Shown piece after piece: positions 52,901 to 61,631 of a stretch of DNA of 64,000 nt (the stretch's first letter is position 1; each line of letters begins with the position of its first letter). Source of the stretch: Ferrovibrio xuzhouensis (GTDB lineage Bacteria; Pseudomonadota; Alphaproteobacteria; Ferrovibrionales; Ferrovibrionaceae); assembly GCF_042648965.1 (NCBI RefSeq), contig NZ_JBHRYJ010000001.1, forward strand, positions 1,054,001-1,118,000, given 5' to 3'. The notes below the pieces were generated by a model, which was given only the letters and a program-made list of their open reading frames with translations, made no database searches and was not told the DNA's origin. The position numbers were made by a program, and so were the translations under genes.

Positions 52901-53108
52901 CGACCGGATAGGTGATCAGTTGTTCGACTTCCGCCGCTGCGAGGCCCGGCGCTTCCGTGTTAATCTGGACCTGGACATTGGTGACATCCGGGAAGGCGTC
53001 AACGTTCAGCTTCTGCATGGATGCCCAGCCATAGGCGATCAGGCCGATGGTCAGAACCGCGACCAGGAATCGTTGGTTCAGGGCAAGGTCGATGAGGCGG
53101 TTGATCAT
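49959..53108 (-). CDS. czcA: CzcA/CusA-type heavy-metal RND pump
   Basis: A 1049-residue inner-membrane antiporter exporting metal ions from the periplasm. Twelve helices and two large periplasmic loops are apparent. The TM4 signature AIGIGMMVDGSVVMIEN (~397-413) lacks the first Asp of the CzcA (DFG) type, resembling CusA at that point yet retaining DG rather than DA. Metal specificity is therefore unclear. Order czcA-czcB-czcC on the minus strand is read from czcC down. Confidence 0.95.
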   Translation of the reverse strand: MINRLIDLALNQRFLVAVLTIGLIAYGWASMQKLNVDAFPDVTNVQVQINTEAPGLAAAEVEQLITYPVESVMNGLPDVTEVRSTSKTGLSVVTVVFDDKVDIYFARQLVLERLQIARERIPDGLGAPEMGPITTGLGQVYKYLLSGPGKSLMELRSINDWVVKFQLRTVPGITDVLSNGGEVRQFQVRVIPERMTAYDVTWNDIREAIQKNNRNAGGWYIEGSQEQLVVRGEGLISGGARGLADIERIVLKTVDGTPVYVRDVAAVEYGAEIRQGAVSVNGDGEAVTGVVLQLKGANTRQVLSDIRKKVESIQKSLPAGVRIVPIYDQSMLGEKAVTTVVKALAEAAVLIVVVLFIFLWNARAALIVVCSIPLSMLVAFIMMRHFGLSANLQSLGGLAIGIGMMVDGSVVMIENIMRHLAEDGHEKESLSNKVRRAAEEVGQPVFFAVLIIVVVFLPLFTLEGVEGKMFSPMAFTIAFAMLGSLVVALTVVPVLASILLKGRISEEDTRLMRALKAVYHPVLLRAIRHRIAVVVIALAALVGSLATLPFLGTEFVPELNEGTMSIRVTMNPSISLAEAKRIGTALEKKLMKYPEVTYAVSQIGRPELGGDPEPISNNELLVVLKDQKEWTTALNRAGLVQVFERDLGEYPGVTLNFGQPIASRVDELLSGVKAQLAVKLFGEDLKVLEEKGREIETAIKAVRGAADVQMEQIGGEAQLVVRADHEALARYGLNVADVMEIVSTAVGGEPVSQVIEGQQRYDVYLRVAENARDSAEAIGNLLITGSNGLRIPLSQVADIGIVEGPPAIMREAAQRRVVIQANVRDRDMGGFVAEAQQAVASQVQLPAGYFVTWGGQFENQQRAQKTLSIVVPISLVMIFLLLFASFGSVRNALLIILNVPFALIGGILALAISGQFVSVPASVGFIALFGVAVLNGVVMVSYINDLIRRGRPVDEAVYEGAMTRLRPVLTTATVASLGLIPLLLASGIGSEVQRPLATVVVGGLISSTLLTLLVLPAVYKWFAIIPEREGPASHPLATANDGGPARVSR

Positions 53109-53144
53109 ATATGTGCCGCTTTCGTGTTGCTCGGGGCCTGCGGA

Positions 53145-54347
53145 TCAGTGGCTGTCGCCGCCGAAGCCGGATTTCTCCAGTTCGGATTTCAGCGTGAAGC
53201 CGCCCTTGGTAACGACCGCGTCACCTTCGCTGAGTCCGGTCGTCACCTCGGCCACCTGTGGATCGCGCAGACCAAGCGTCACCTCGCGCCGCTCAAACCG
53301 GCCTTCGCCAGCAGCCACAAACACGATCGCTTCGTCTTTCTGGCGCTGGATTGCCGCTGCCGGCACCACCAGGACACCGGGTTTGACTTCGGTGAATACC
53401 GTCGCTGTAACGAACATGCCCGGCTTCAACCGGCGGCCGGCATTGTCGACCTCAATTCGGATATGCTGCGTGCGGGTGCGCTCGTCCACGGTGTCACCGA
53501 CCCAGTCGACAGTCCCCGTCTGCACCGCGCCACCTAATTGACGGGTCCGGATAAATGCCTGCTGGCCGACCTGTGCACGGCCGATATCCTTGATGTTGAC
53601 CGTCGCCATCACCCACAGCCGCGACAGATCGGCAACGGTGAAGATCGCGCCCTCGGCGCCAACCATCTGCCCCTGCGCAATGTTCCAGTCGATGATCGCG
53701 CCGTCGATTGGTGTGGTCACGCCATAGCGTCCGCCGCCATCAAGGGCGGCCGATTTTGGATCTAAGCCGACCGCAACCAGGTTCTGCTCCGCCGTCCGCA
53801 GCAGGACATTTGCCTCGGAGTAGACCTGCCGGGCATCTTGGTAATCCTGCTCCGACGAGACCTTCCGTTTCCATAGCTGTTCTTCGCGCTGCATGCGGCT
53901 GAGCGCCAGCGGGGCTCTTTCGCGCGCGCCGAGATAGGCATTCTTCATCTCGGCCAACTCACGGCTTTCGATGACGGCAAGAGTGTCGCCGGCTTTAACG
54001 GCGCTGCCGATTGGCTTTTCGATTTTCGTGACGTAACCCGGTACGCGTGGGACGACGTAGGCCAGACGCTGGCGATTGAGCACGACTTCGCCGGTGAGAT
54101 CGAGCGGAACACGAACCTCCCCCCGCCCGACCCGCGCTGTCGCGATATCGGCCAACGCGATCTGCGCCGGCGTCAGGGTGACGCTGCTGGCGGCTTCCGC
54201 GGCATGATCGCCGCCCTCAGGCTCACCGGCATGGTCAGTGGCGGCTTTTGCGGCTGCCTGCTCGGGGGCGGCGGCATTTTCGTCGCATCCCGCCAGCAGA
54301 GTCGGCACGAGTAGCGCAAGGGCAAGGTAAGTGGCAGGCCGGTTCAT
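53145..54347 (-). CDS. czcB: CzcB/CusB membrane-fusion lipoprotein
   Basis: A 400-residue periplasmic adaptor. Lipobox LLAGC (~17-21), a His/Glu-bearing linker (HAGEPEGGDHAAEA), barrel-sandwich halves around a helical hairpin (~130-200), then beta-barrel and C-terminal domains (VPAAAIQRQKDEAIVFV). It bridges CzcA and CzcC. A terminal His (GDSH) might add a metal contact. It starts 45 bp after czcC ends. Confidence 0.94.
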   Translation of the reverse strand: MNRPATYLALALLVPTLLAGCDENAAAPEQAAAKAATDHAGEPEGGDHAAEAASSVTLTPAQIALADIATARVGRGEVRVPLDLTGEVVLNRQRLAYVVPRVPGYVTKIEKPIGSAVKAGDTLAVIESRELAEMKNAYLGARERAPLALSRMQREEQLWKRKVSSEQDYQDARQVYSEANVLLRTAEQNLVAVGLDPKSAALDGGGRYGVTTPIDGAIIDWNIAQGQMVGAEGAIFTVADLSRLWVMATVNIKDIGRAQVGQQAFIRTRQLGGAVQTGTVDWVGDTVDERTRTQHIRIEVDNAGRRLKPGMFVTATVFTEVKPGVLVVPAAAIQRQKDEAIVFVAAGEGRFERREVTLGLRDPQVAEVTTGLSEGDAVVTKGGFTLKSELEKSGFGGDSH

Positions 54348-54391
54348 GGTGAATCTCCAGGCAAAAGGGGAAGGATCGGCGGCAGCGCGGC

Positions 54392-55633
54392 CTATTCGAC
54401 CCGGCCGACCAGGGTCGTCAGGGCGATGCGGGCGAGGTGGTACTCCTCAAGGGCGGCCGCGAGCTGTTCTTCGATTTCGAACCGGGTGCGCTGTGCGTCC
54501 AGCAGATTGAGGAAATCGAACTTGCCAGTCTGATAGCCATCCCGTGCCGCCGAAAGCGCTCGGTCCGCTGCCGGCTCGACGGCGGATTTGAGCGTCTGGA
54601 CCTGCTGATAGGCCGTCAACACGGCAGTGCGCGATTTCGCCAGGTCGCCGAGGATTTCCAGCCGCGCGGCCTCCTGCTCGGCTTCGGCGCGGATCAACGA
54701 CTGCCGTGCTTCGAGGATGGCACCGCGGTTGCGGTCGAAGACCGGAATCGGTACCGAGACGCCGACGACGATGGCGGAACTGTCATCGTCGTTATAGCGG
54801 CGGAAGCCGGCGCGCAGGGTAGGGTCCGGCACCGCCGCCGCGGTCGCCACGGCGATGCCCGCTCGGGCACGCTCGATGGCGGCGGTGATCAGGGCGTATT
54901 TCGGGTTCACCGCCAGCGATGCTTCATCCGGGGCGATATCCGGCACCGCGCCGATTTCGTCGAGCCAGCCGGTCTGCAGCTGCAGGCTGCCCGCCGGGCG
55001 ATTCAGCAGCGCGGCCAGTTCTGCAAGCGATGCCTGATAGGCGCCGCGGGCCTTTTGCGCCGCCATGCCGGCCGTCGCCCGAAGGATATCAGCGCGCTGG
55101 GTCTGGACGGCGGCTTCCTTGCCCGCCTCGACGCGTGCATCCACCGCGCTGGCGATGGTGGCCGCATTATCCTTCTGGCGGTCCGCCAGTTCGACGCGGC
55201 GGGCACTGGCAAGCACACGGATATAGGTACGAGCAATGTCGGCCCGTAAGCTCAGGGCTTCGAGATCACGCTGATGCCCGGCCTGCGTCAATCCCGCCTG
55301 GGCCTCGGAAATGCGCGCTGTGCGCTTGCCGCCGATCTCAATCCGCTGCGACAGGCCGGCGGTCCATTCCAGACTCTGGGTACCGGAATAGCTTTTGCTG
55401 CCGGCAAAATTCTCGGCATCGACAAACAGTTCGGGATTCGGCCGGACGCCGGCCTGCATCAGCGCCCCGCCGGCACCGGCTAGGCCGGCATCCGCGGCAC
55501 GCAGGCGGGCGGCGTTGTCTTCGCCGATCCGCAGGGCGTCGGTCAGGCTGGTGATAACGGTCGGCGTCTGGGCCGATACGGGTGCAGCGGTCGCGGCTGC
55601 ACAAAGCAGCGCAACAGAAAACAGAAAGCGCAT
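54392..55633 (-). CDS. czcC: CzcC/CusC outer-membrane efflux protein (TolC family)
   Basis: A 413-residue protein with a signal ending VSAQ (~22) and two OEP repeats of long helices joined by strands (for example GVRPNPELFVDAENF and PDPTLRAGFRRYN). It is the outer-membrane exit of the pump. It heads the CzcCBA set, 68 bp after the CzcI-like gene. Confidence 0.93.
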   Translation of the reverse strand: MRFLFSVALLCAAATAAPVSAQTPTVITSLTDALRIGEDNAARLRAADAGLAGAGGALMQAGVRPNPELFVDAENFAGSKSYSGTQSLEWTAGLSQRIEIGGKRTARISEAQAGLTQAGHQRDLEALSLRADIARTYIRVLASARRVELADRQKDNAATIASAVDARVEAGKEAAVQTQRADILRATAGMAAQKARGAYQASLAELAALLNRPAGSLQLQTGWLDEIGAVPDIAPDEASLAVNPKYALITAAIERARAGIAVATAAAVPDPTLRAGFRRYNDDDSSAIVVGVSVPIPVFDRNRGAILEARQSLIRAEAEQEAARLEILGDLAKSRTAVLTAYQQVQTLKSAVEPAADRALSAARDGYQTGKFDFLNLLDAQRTRFEIEEQLAAALEEYHLARIALTTLVGRVE

Positions 55634-55700
55634 TGTTGATCTCGCTTGGGCATGACGATACGGCCCGCATCTGCATGCGGGTTGTTCAGTTCAAGCGAAA

Positions 55701-56063
55701 TCAAACGCGAGGAGGTTCGAGAATGCCCCATTGCGGGGCGGAATAAAGGCCGCGATCGTCCCTGGCGGCGACGCGCATCTGCCCGGCAGAACCGCCACGG
55801 AAACCGGCCGCAACGCGGGGAAATGCCTGCGCATGCTGATTGCAATGCATGTCGCAATCGCCCGGAAGCGCGGCAGACTTCTGGCTATCGGTATCGCCGT
55901 CCGTGGCTCCGCCAGCCGCCGCAACCATTTCGACGGCCATCAACCGGAAACCGGTGTCGGCGGCATGCACCGCCGTGAACAGGGCGGCAAACAGGATGGA
56001 CACGGCAACGACTGCAGCGCTGATGCGCCGCCAGTCAAATTGCCTGTTTCCCTGCTTGTCCAT
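55701..56063 (-). CDS. CzcI-like small periplasmic protein
   Basis: A 120-residue protein with a hydrophobic signal (~17-34), a Gly/Asp linker, a DCDMHCNQHAQ Cys/His motif (~69-79) and a Pro-Arg end (LEPPRV). CzcI proteins precede czcCBA in other metal-resistant bacteria, as here, and may regulate or bind metal; evidence is limited. The ribosome site is weak. The C-terminus echoes those of three other small genes here. Confidence 0.65.
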   Translation of the reverse strand: MDKQGNRQFDWRRISAAVVAVSILFAALFTAVHAADTGFRLMAVEMVAAAGGATDGDTDSQKSAALPGDCDMHCNQHAQAFPRVAAGFRGGSAGQMRVAARDDRGLYSAPQWGILEPPRV

Positions 56064-56377
56064 GTTTCATGTCATCCGATGCGATGCAGCTTAACTAGCG
56101 ATTTTTGCATCAAAGTCAATGCATAAGCATGTGAACCAGCGCGCTGCGGCCCAATGCCGCTGCTATGATATTACATACGCCTAAAAAATGGTTTGCTCGC
56201 CGCTTCAGTATTCCGGAATGTAGGTGCACGCTCTTGACGCAGCAACGATGCCTGTCGTCGGATGATACCTCCACACAGGCAACAATGCCCACCTGGAATC
56301 ATCGCAGTATGGACGTGAGCACAGTGTCGAGAGCAAACCGTCGCACCTCACCCTTGGCGGTAGCAATATCAAATTCG

Positions 56378-57538
56378 ATGCCCCGGATTAGGTATAACGC
56401 CAGCATTCTGACTGCGTCGTTTGTGGCGATTGCATTTTTGACATACGCGACCGGAGCCGATCGGCCCACTCCCGCGATCATGACGTGGAGCAGCTGGCGG
56501 CTGGCGCCCGCTCTTTTCCTCATACTGCTTTTGCTTGCCGCGCTTTATATCAATGGCATTCGACGACAGGGGATGAACCGGTCTGGCCTGCGCCGGGCCG
56601 GCCTATTCCTCAGCGGCCTTGCCGTAATTCTTTTTGCATTAGATTCACCGGTCAGCACAGTGGCGGATGGTCTGTTCGCCGCACATCAGCTCCAGTTTCT
56701 GCTGCTTCGTATCACGGCGCCGATGCTGCTCGCACTTTCCTGGCCCCAACAGGACTTGATCGGGGGCCTACCCGCGCCGATTCGCAAGCGCCTATCGGGG
56801 AGGGCTCCAAAATACGGCATTCCCTCGCTGATGATCGGCCTGACCTCAAATGTTGTGGTCACAGGGGCGGTTTTCATCGCTCTCATGTATGTTTGGCATG
56901 TCCCCTCTCTGCACCAGTTGGCCGTACAGAATGTCTTCGTTCATCGCATTCTGCACACCACATTCATTCTTTCCGGGATCGCTTTCTGGTTCCGCATTTT
57001 GGATCGAAAAGCGCCACGCTCGGCGATCGACATAGATGATTCAGACGGTCGCTGGACCAGCCGGTTACAGGGGTGGCGCCGGTACGGTCCGGCATATGGT
57101 GTACGGCTGATGATGCTCTGGCTGGTGATTCTGTCAAACATCCTGCTCGGCTCCTACATGGCTCTCAAGTCAGCGCCACTCTATGCGACATACGGGACTG
57201 GCACTCGCCTGCTCAGCTACAGTCCACTCGCCGATGAACAGATCGGTGGCGTGATCATCTGGATTCCGAGCAGCCTGCTATGCCTGATCGCGATACTTCT
57301 CGTTGTGCATATGTGGGGCTTGCATGAAGAGCGCCTGAATGGTGAGCGTCTTCTCAATCCCGGCTCGAACTCGGCCGCCCTGCTATACCCTACCACCGGT
57401 GCCGGACTGATCGCCCGTGCCCGGGGCAAGAATCGTGCGATGGCGGCCGGCTTCAGCCTCTTCGTACTGATGGTATTCATCACGGCCATCCTGGTTGCCA
57501 TTCTTTACACAACAAAGGGTTTCGGGGTGGCCGACTGA
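56378..57538 (+). CDS. CtaG-type (Caa3_CtaG) cytochrome oxidase assembly protein
   Basis: A 386-residue polytopic membrane protein (about eight helices). FAAHQLQFLLLRITAPMLLAL and HRILHTTFILSGIAFWF carry the spaced His residues of the Caa3_CtaG family, which helps build CuA/CuB sites and tolerate copper. The start is uncertain: ATG 56378 begins just before the first helix, while the frame is open to 56165 with poorer composition. It lies divergently from the czc genes. Confidence 0.85.
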   Translation: MPRIRYNASILTASFVAIAFLTYATGADRPTPAIMTWSSWRLAPALFLILLLLAALYINGIRRQGMNRSGLRRAGLFLSGLAVILFALDSPVSTVADGLFAAHQLQFLLLRITAPMLLALSWPQQDLIGGLPAPIRKRLSGRAPKYGIPSLMIGLTSNVVVTGAVFIALMYVWHVPSLHQLAVQNVFVHRILHTTFILSGIAFWFRILDRKAPRSAIDIDDSDGRWTSRLQGWRRYGPAYGVRLMMLWLVILSNILLGSYMALKSAPLYATYGTGTRLLSYSPLADEQIGGVIIWIPSSLLCLIAILLVVHMWGLHEERLNGERLLNPGSNSAALLYPTTGAGLIARARGKNRAMAAGFSLFVLMVFITAILVAILYTTKGFGVAD

Positions 57539-57576
57539 AGCGGCATCTTGGACTTTGAAAACAAAGGGGCTGGACT

Positions 57577-58557
57577 ATGAGCAGCGAATCCCACCACAAG
57601 CACGACCACAAATCGCATGATCATGGAGTACATGCTCATGGATCGCACGGGCATGGCCATAGCCATGCCGGCCATGCGCATGCGCCGGCCAGTTTCGGCC
57701 GCGCCTTCGCCATCGGCATCACGCTGAATGTCGCCTTCGTGGCGATCGAGGCTGCTTACGGCATTCTCGCCAATTCGATGGCCCTGCTGGCCGATGCCGG
57801 ACATAACCTGTCCGACGTGCTCGGCCTGGTGATCGCCTGGATCGCCGCCATCCTATCGCGGCGGCCGCCATCCAGCCGCTATACCTACGGCCTGCGGTCC
57901 TCCTCGATCCTCGCGGCCCTGTTCAACGCGATCTTCCTGCTGCTCGCCGTCGGCGCTATCGGCTGGGAGGCGATCCAACGCCTGGCCAGCCCCGAGCCTG
58001 TGGCCGGCACCACCGTGATCGTCGTCGCCGCCATCGGCATCGCCATCAACGGCTTCACCGCCTGGCTGTTCATGGCCGGCAGCAAGGGCGACCTGAACAT
58101 CCGCGGCGCCTATCTGCACATGGCGGCCGATGCCGCGGTCTCCGCCGGCGTGGTGCTCGCCGGCATCGCCATCCTGTTCACCGGCTGGCTATGGCTCGAT
58201 CCGGTGGTCAGCATCGTCATCGTGCTGGTGATCGTCTGGGGCACCTGGGGCCTGCTGCGCGAAAGCGTCGCCATGTCACTCGACGCCGTGCCGTCCGGCA
58301 TCTCGCTGGAGGCCGTGCAGGCCTATCTTGCAGGCATCCCCGGCGTGACCGAGGTGCATGACCTGCATATCTGGTCGATGAGCACCACTGAGGTGGCACT
58401 GACCGCGCATCTGGTGCGCCCCGGCCTGCCAGTCGATGATCGACTGATCGCCGAAACCTCTGCCGCGCTGGAGCAGCGCTTCGGCATCCACCATTCGACC
58501 ATTCAGCTCGAGAGTGGCGACACGCAATGCACCTTTGCGCCGGCACATAGAGTGTAG
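57577..58557 (+). CDS. CDF-family Zn/Cd/Co exporter (CzcD/ZitB-like)
   Basis: A 326-residue cation diffusion facilitator. A His-rich N-terminus (~5-35, HDHKSHDHGVHAHG) leads to six helices. HNLSD in ADAGHNLSDV (~69-78) and HMAADAAVSAG (~178) supply the tetrahedral H-x3-D / H-x3-D site typical of Zn transporters. A cytoplasmic domain ends HSTIQLE. It is a proton antiporter from cytoplasm to periplasm. The ATG has a weak AAGGGG ribosome site. Confidence 0.94.
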   Translation: MSSESHHKHDHKSHDHGVHAHGSHGHGHSHAGHAHAPASFGRAFAIGITLNVAFVAIEAAYGILANSMALLADAGHNLSDVLGLVIAWIAAILSRRPPSSRYTYGLRSSSILAALFNAIFLLLAVGAIGWEAIQRLASPEPVAGTTVIVVAAIGIAINGFTAWLFMAGSKGDLNIRGAYLHMAADAAVSAGVVLAGIAILFTGWLWLDPVVSIVIVLVIVWGTWGLLRESVAMSLDAVPSGISLEAVQAYLAGIPGVTEVHDLHIWSMSTTEVALTAHLVRPGLPVDDRLIAETSAALEQRFGIHHSTIQLESGDTQCTFAPAHRV

Positions 58558-58591
58558 CCACGAAGATAAACACCGAAAGGAGGCTCCCCGA

Positions 58592-59116
58592 TCACGCCGC
58601 GGCGGTACTGGCAGCTCTCGGGCGACGCGATTTCTTCTGGGGCACCGCTTCTGTTACGCTGCGCTCTAGATTGGAAGTTCTGCCGTGACTCGACAGACAG
58701 TGGGCATGGCTGAAATCGGCCAAAGTTTCGATGATGCGGCAGGATGCGACCTGACCGTTGCCGCAAAGGGCGATCATGCGCCGCAGTTCCTGGCGCAGTG
58801 CCTGCAATTGAGCGATGCGGCGCTCTACCGCGTCGAGATGCTGCTGCGCGATCGCATCGACAGCGGCGCAGGACTGGTCCGGTTCGTCCGCCAATTGGAC
58901 CAGCGTCCGAATCGCATCGAGCGAAAAGCCAAGGTCGCGTGAATGCCTGATGAACTGCAGCCGCTGCAGATGCTGTTGGGTATAACGACGCTGGTTCCCG
59001 ATGGTTCGGGGCGGTAGAGGCAGAAGGCCTCCCTGCTCGTAGTGGCGGATGATTTGAACCGAGCAGCCACTTAGTTCCGCCAATTGGCCAATGGAATAAT
59101 CTCTGATTTCCGTCAT
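58592..59116 (-). CDS. MerR-family metal sensor (CadR/PbrR/ZntR-like)
   Basis: A 174-residue activator. Winged-helix start YSIGQLAELSGCSVQIIRHYE (first ~25 residues), a long dimer helix, and metal cysteines at SCAAVDA (~82), LCGNG (~116), SCRIIE (~124) with a His/Cys tail (HAHC). The Cys set fits Zn/Cd/Pb sensors. It is transcribed away from the P-type ATPase it should control, with the operator between them. The extended C-terminal tail is rich in Arg and Ala. Confidence 0.88.
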   Translation of the reverse strand: MTEIRDYSIGQLAELSGCSVQIIRHYEQGGLLPLPPRTIGNQRRYTQQHLQRLQFIRHSRDLGFSLDAIRTLVQLADEPDQSCAAVDAIAQQHLDAVERRIAQLQALRQELRRMIALCGNGQVASCRIIETLADFSHAHCLSSHGRTSNLERSVTEAVPQKKSRRPRAASTAAA

Positions 59117-59136
59117 TTCTCCATGAGCCTCTGTGC

Positions 59137-59167
59137 TTGAAGCTACAATAATTGTAGAGATTATCCT
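59137..59167 (+). promoter_or_regulatory. MerR-type promoter/operator of the ZntA/CadA-like ATPase
   Basis: -35 TTGAAG (59137-59142) and -10 TATCCT (59162-59167) are 19 bp apart, the over-long spacing that needs a MerR protein to twist the DNA. The spacer holds a perfect palindrome CTACAAT-A-ATTGTAG (59143-59157). The ATPase starts at 59208. Confidence 0.85.
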
Positions 59168-59207
59168 GACGGCAGCTCAATCGGCAACATTGAAATCGAG
59201 GTCTTCC

Positions 59208-61553
59208 ATGGCCCATGACCACGACCATCATGACCAAGATCATCGTCACGGCTGCGGTCACAGCCACAAAGGGGACGCCTGCTGTGCCGCAGAAGTCACA
59301 TCAGCGACCTTCCCACCGCAGCGCGGCGGCCGATCCTTCAAGATTCGCGGCATGGACTGCGCCGAGGAAGTATCCATCCTGCGCAAGGCGGTAGGGCCGC
59401 TGGTCGGTGGCAATGACAATTTAATTTTCGATGTCCTGAACGGTCGCATGACCGTGGCCGAGGTGGCCCGTAGCGTTCCCGACAAGGCCATCGTCAAAGC
59501 TGTCGCCGGTACCGGTATGAGCGCTATAGCCTGGGACGAATCGGCTAAGAGTGACGACAGCGCCCATTACCGACGGCAACAAATCGTGTTCACCTCGGCA
59601 AGTGGCATCTTCCTGCTGCTTGGCATGGTCATCCACACAATCCATGCAAACGGCTTGCGAGACGCATTCCACCTGCTGGTCAACCACGCTGCCGCCCCCA
59701 TGCCGTGGGCGGAAATTACAGCCTATATTGCGGCAATTCTGCTCGGGGGTCGTCTTGTCGCCAGGAAAGCCTGGTACGCCGCGCGCAGCCTGCGCCCGGA
59801 CATTAATTTCTTGATGGTCGTTGCAATCATTGGCGCGGCCCTGCTCGGCGAATGGCTTGAAGCCGCGTCAGTTGCCTTCCTCTTTGCCCTGTCGCTGACG
59901 CTTGAGGCGTGGAGCGTCGGTAAGGCGCGCCGGGCCATCGCGGCCCTGTTGGACCTGGCACCATCGACAGTTCGGGTCTTGCAGCCGGACGGGTCGGAAG
60001 TTGTCACTCCCGCCCAGTCAGTCAATCCCGGTGCCCGTTTTACCGTACATGGCGGCGAACGTATTCCACTGGACGGTCGCGTCGTCGCCGGCACCAGTGC
60101 CGTCAATCAGGCACCGATCACCGGCGAGAGTGTTCCGGTAGAGAAGCAGGCAGGTTCCGAAGTTTACGCCGCCACGATCAACGGCGATGGCAGCTTGACC
60201 ATCGAAGCCACCAAGGCGGCCGACCAGACCGCGCTGGCCGGCATCATCCGGATGATCGAAGAAGCACATGCGCGGCGCGCCCCATCGGAACAATGGGTCG
60301 AACGCTTCGCCCGCATTTACACGCCTGCTGTCATGGTCCTCGCTATCCTGGTCTTCGTGGCGCCGCCGCTGCTGTTCGGATCCGCTTGGGCCGACTGGTT
60401 TTATCGCGCACTGGTCCTGCTGGTGATCGCCTGCCCCTGCGCGCTCGTCATCTCGACGCCGGTTTCGGTTGTAGCGTCGCTCGCAGCGGCTGCCCGCGCC
60501 GGAACCTTGATCAAGGGTGGTGCTTATATTGAGTTGCCTGCGCATCTTAAAGTCATTGCAATGGACAAAACCGGCACCATCACACAGGGCGATCCGCAGG
60601 TGGTCGGTCTCATTCCCCTGAATGGGCATACCGAAGCCGAATTGCTGGCTCGGGCCGCCGCGCTGGAGGCTCGGTCAACACATCCTCTCGCCAAGGCAAT
60701 CACCCGCTTTGCGGTAAGACAGGGAGTGAGCCCGGCTGCCGCTGAGAATGTCCAGGTTTTGAAGGGGCGGGGCCTGAGTGGCATGTTTGAAGGTGAACGG
60801 TTCTGGCTTGGATCCTATCGCTATGCGATCGAACGCGGCCAGGGTGCGCTGGAGGTAGCCGAACGGGTCGACAATTGGGTGACCGATGGCAAGACCGTGA
60901 TCTTGATCGGCAATGTCCGTCACATCTGCGGGCTGATAGCAGTTGCCGATACCGTACGGCCCGATGCTCGCGAAACCATCGCGCAATTGCATGCCGCCGG
61001 TATCGGCCGTGTCGTTATGCTGACTGGCGACAACCGCGTCACGGCAGAAGCAATAGCTCGCGAGGTCGGAATCGACGAGGTCCATGCTGAGTTGCTCCCC
61101 GAAGACAAGCTGAAGATCGTCGAGCAATTGGAAACGCGTTACGGCGCCGTGGCCATGGTTGGCGATGGAGTCAACGATGCTCCTGCACTGGCCCGCGCCA
61201 GCCTCGGCATCGCCATGGGCGCCATCGGCAGCGATGCTGCCATCGAGACCGCGGATATCGCGCTGATGACCGACGATATAGCCAGACTGCCATGGCTGAT
61301 CAGCCACGCTCGACGGACACTCGCGGTCATCCGACAGAACATCGTTTTCTCGCTTGCGGTGAAGGCCGTCTTCCTGGGCCTGACATTCCTCGGTGCCGCA
61401 AGCCTCTGGGGTGCTATCGCCGCTGATGTTGGGGCATCACTGCTGGTGGTTTTCAATGCACTGAGGCTGTTGCAACCGGTCGGATTATATAGCGAACGGC
61501 TGGTGCGTGTGGCCGATCATGTCGCCGTCGCCAACCTCACTCATGGTCACTGA
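59208..61553 (+). CDS. ZntA/CadA-type heavy-metal P1B-ATPase
   Basis: A 781-residue exporter of Zn, Cd or Pb. A His/Cys-rich N-terminus (~3-26) is followed by an HMA-like domain with GMDCAEE (~47), which holds one Cys instead of C-x-x-C. Motifs: TGES, CPC (ACPCALVIS, ~408), DKTGT (~452), HP, GDGVNDAP. ATG 59208 is chosen because an in-frame GTG at 59133 lies upstream of the promoter. A MerR-type regulator is divergent. Confidence 0.95.
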   Translation: MAHDHDHHDQDHRHGCGHSHKGDACCAAEVTSATFPPQRGGRSFKIRGMDCAEEVSILRKAVGPLVGGNDNLIFDVLNGRMTVAEVARSVPDKAIVKAVAGTGMSAIAWDESAKSDDSAHYRRQQIVFTSASGIFLLLGMVIHTIHANGLRDAFHLLVNHAAAPMPWAEITAYIAAILLGGRLVARKAWYAARSLRPDINFLMVVAIIGAALLGEWLEAASVAFLFALSLTLEAWSVGKARRAIAALLDLAPSTVRVLQPDGSEVVTPAQSVNPGARFTVHGGERIPLDGRVVAGTSAVNQAPITGESVPVEKQAGSEVYAATINGDGSLTIEATKAADQTALAGIIRMIEEAHARRAPSEQWVERFARIYTPAVMVLAILVFVAPPLLFGSAWADWFYRALVLLVIACPCALVISTPVSVVASLAAAARAGTLIKGGAYIELPAHLKVIAMDKTGTITQGDPQVVGLIPLNGHTEAELLARAAALEARSTHPLAKAITRFAVRQGVSPAAAENVQVLKGRGLSGMFEGERFWLGSYRYAIERGQGALEVAERVDNWVTDGKTVILIGNVRHICGLIAVADTVRPDARETIAQLHAAGIGRVVMLTGDNRVTAEAIAREVGIDEVHAELLPEDKLKIVEQLETRYGAVAMVGDGVNDAPALARASLGIAMGAIGSDAAIETADIALMTDDIARLPWLISHARRTLAVIRQNIVFSLAVKAVFLGLTFLGAASLWGAIAADVGASLLVVFNALRLLQPVGLYSERLVRVADHVAVANLTHGH

Positions 61554-61631
61554 GGCTGGCAGCGAACACAGGCGACTCCTGTGACGTCACCAAGCCACAG
61601 AGAAATGAAATACCCGACAGGAGGAAAAGAG

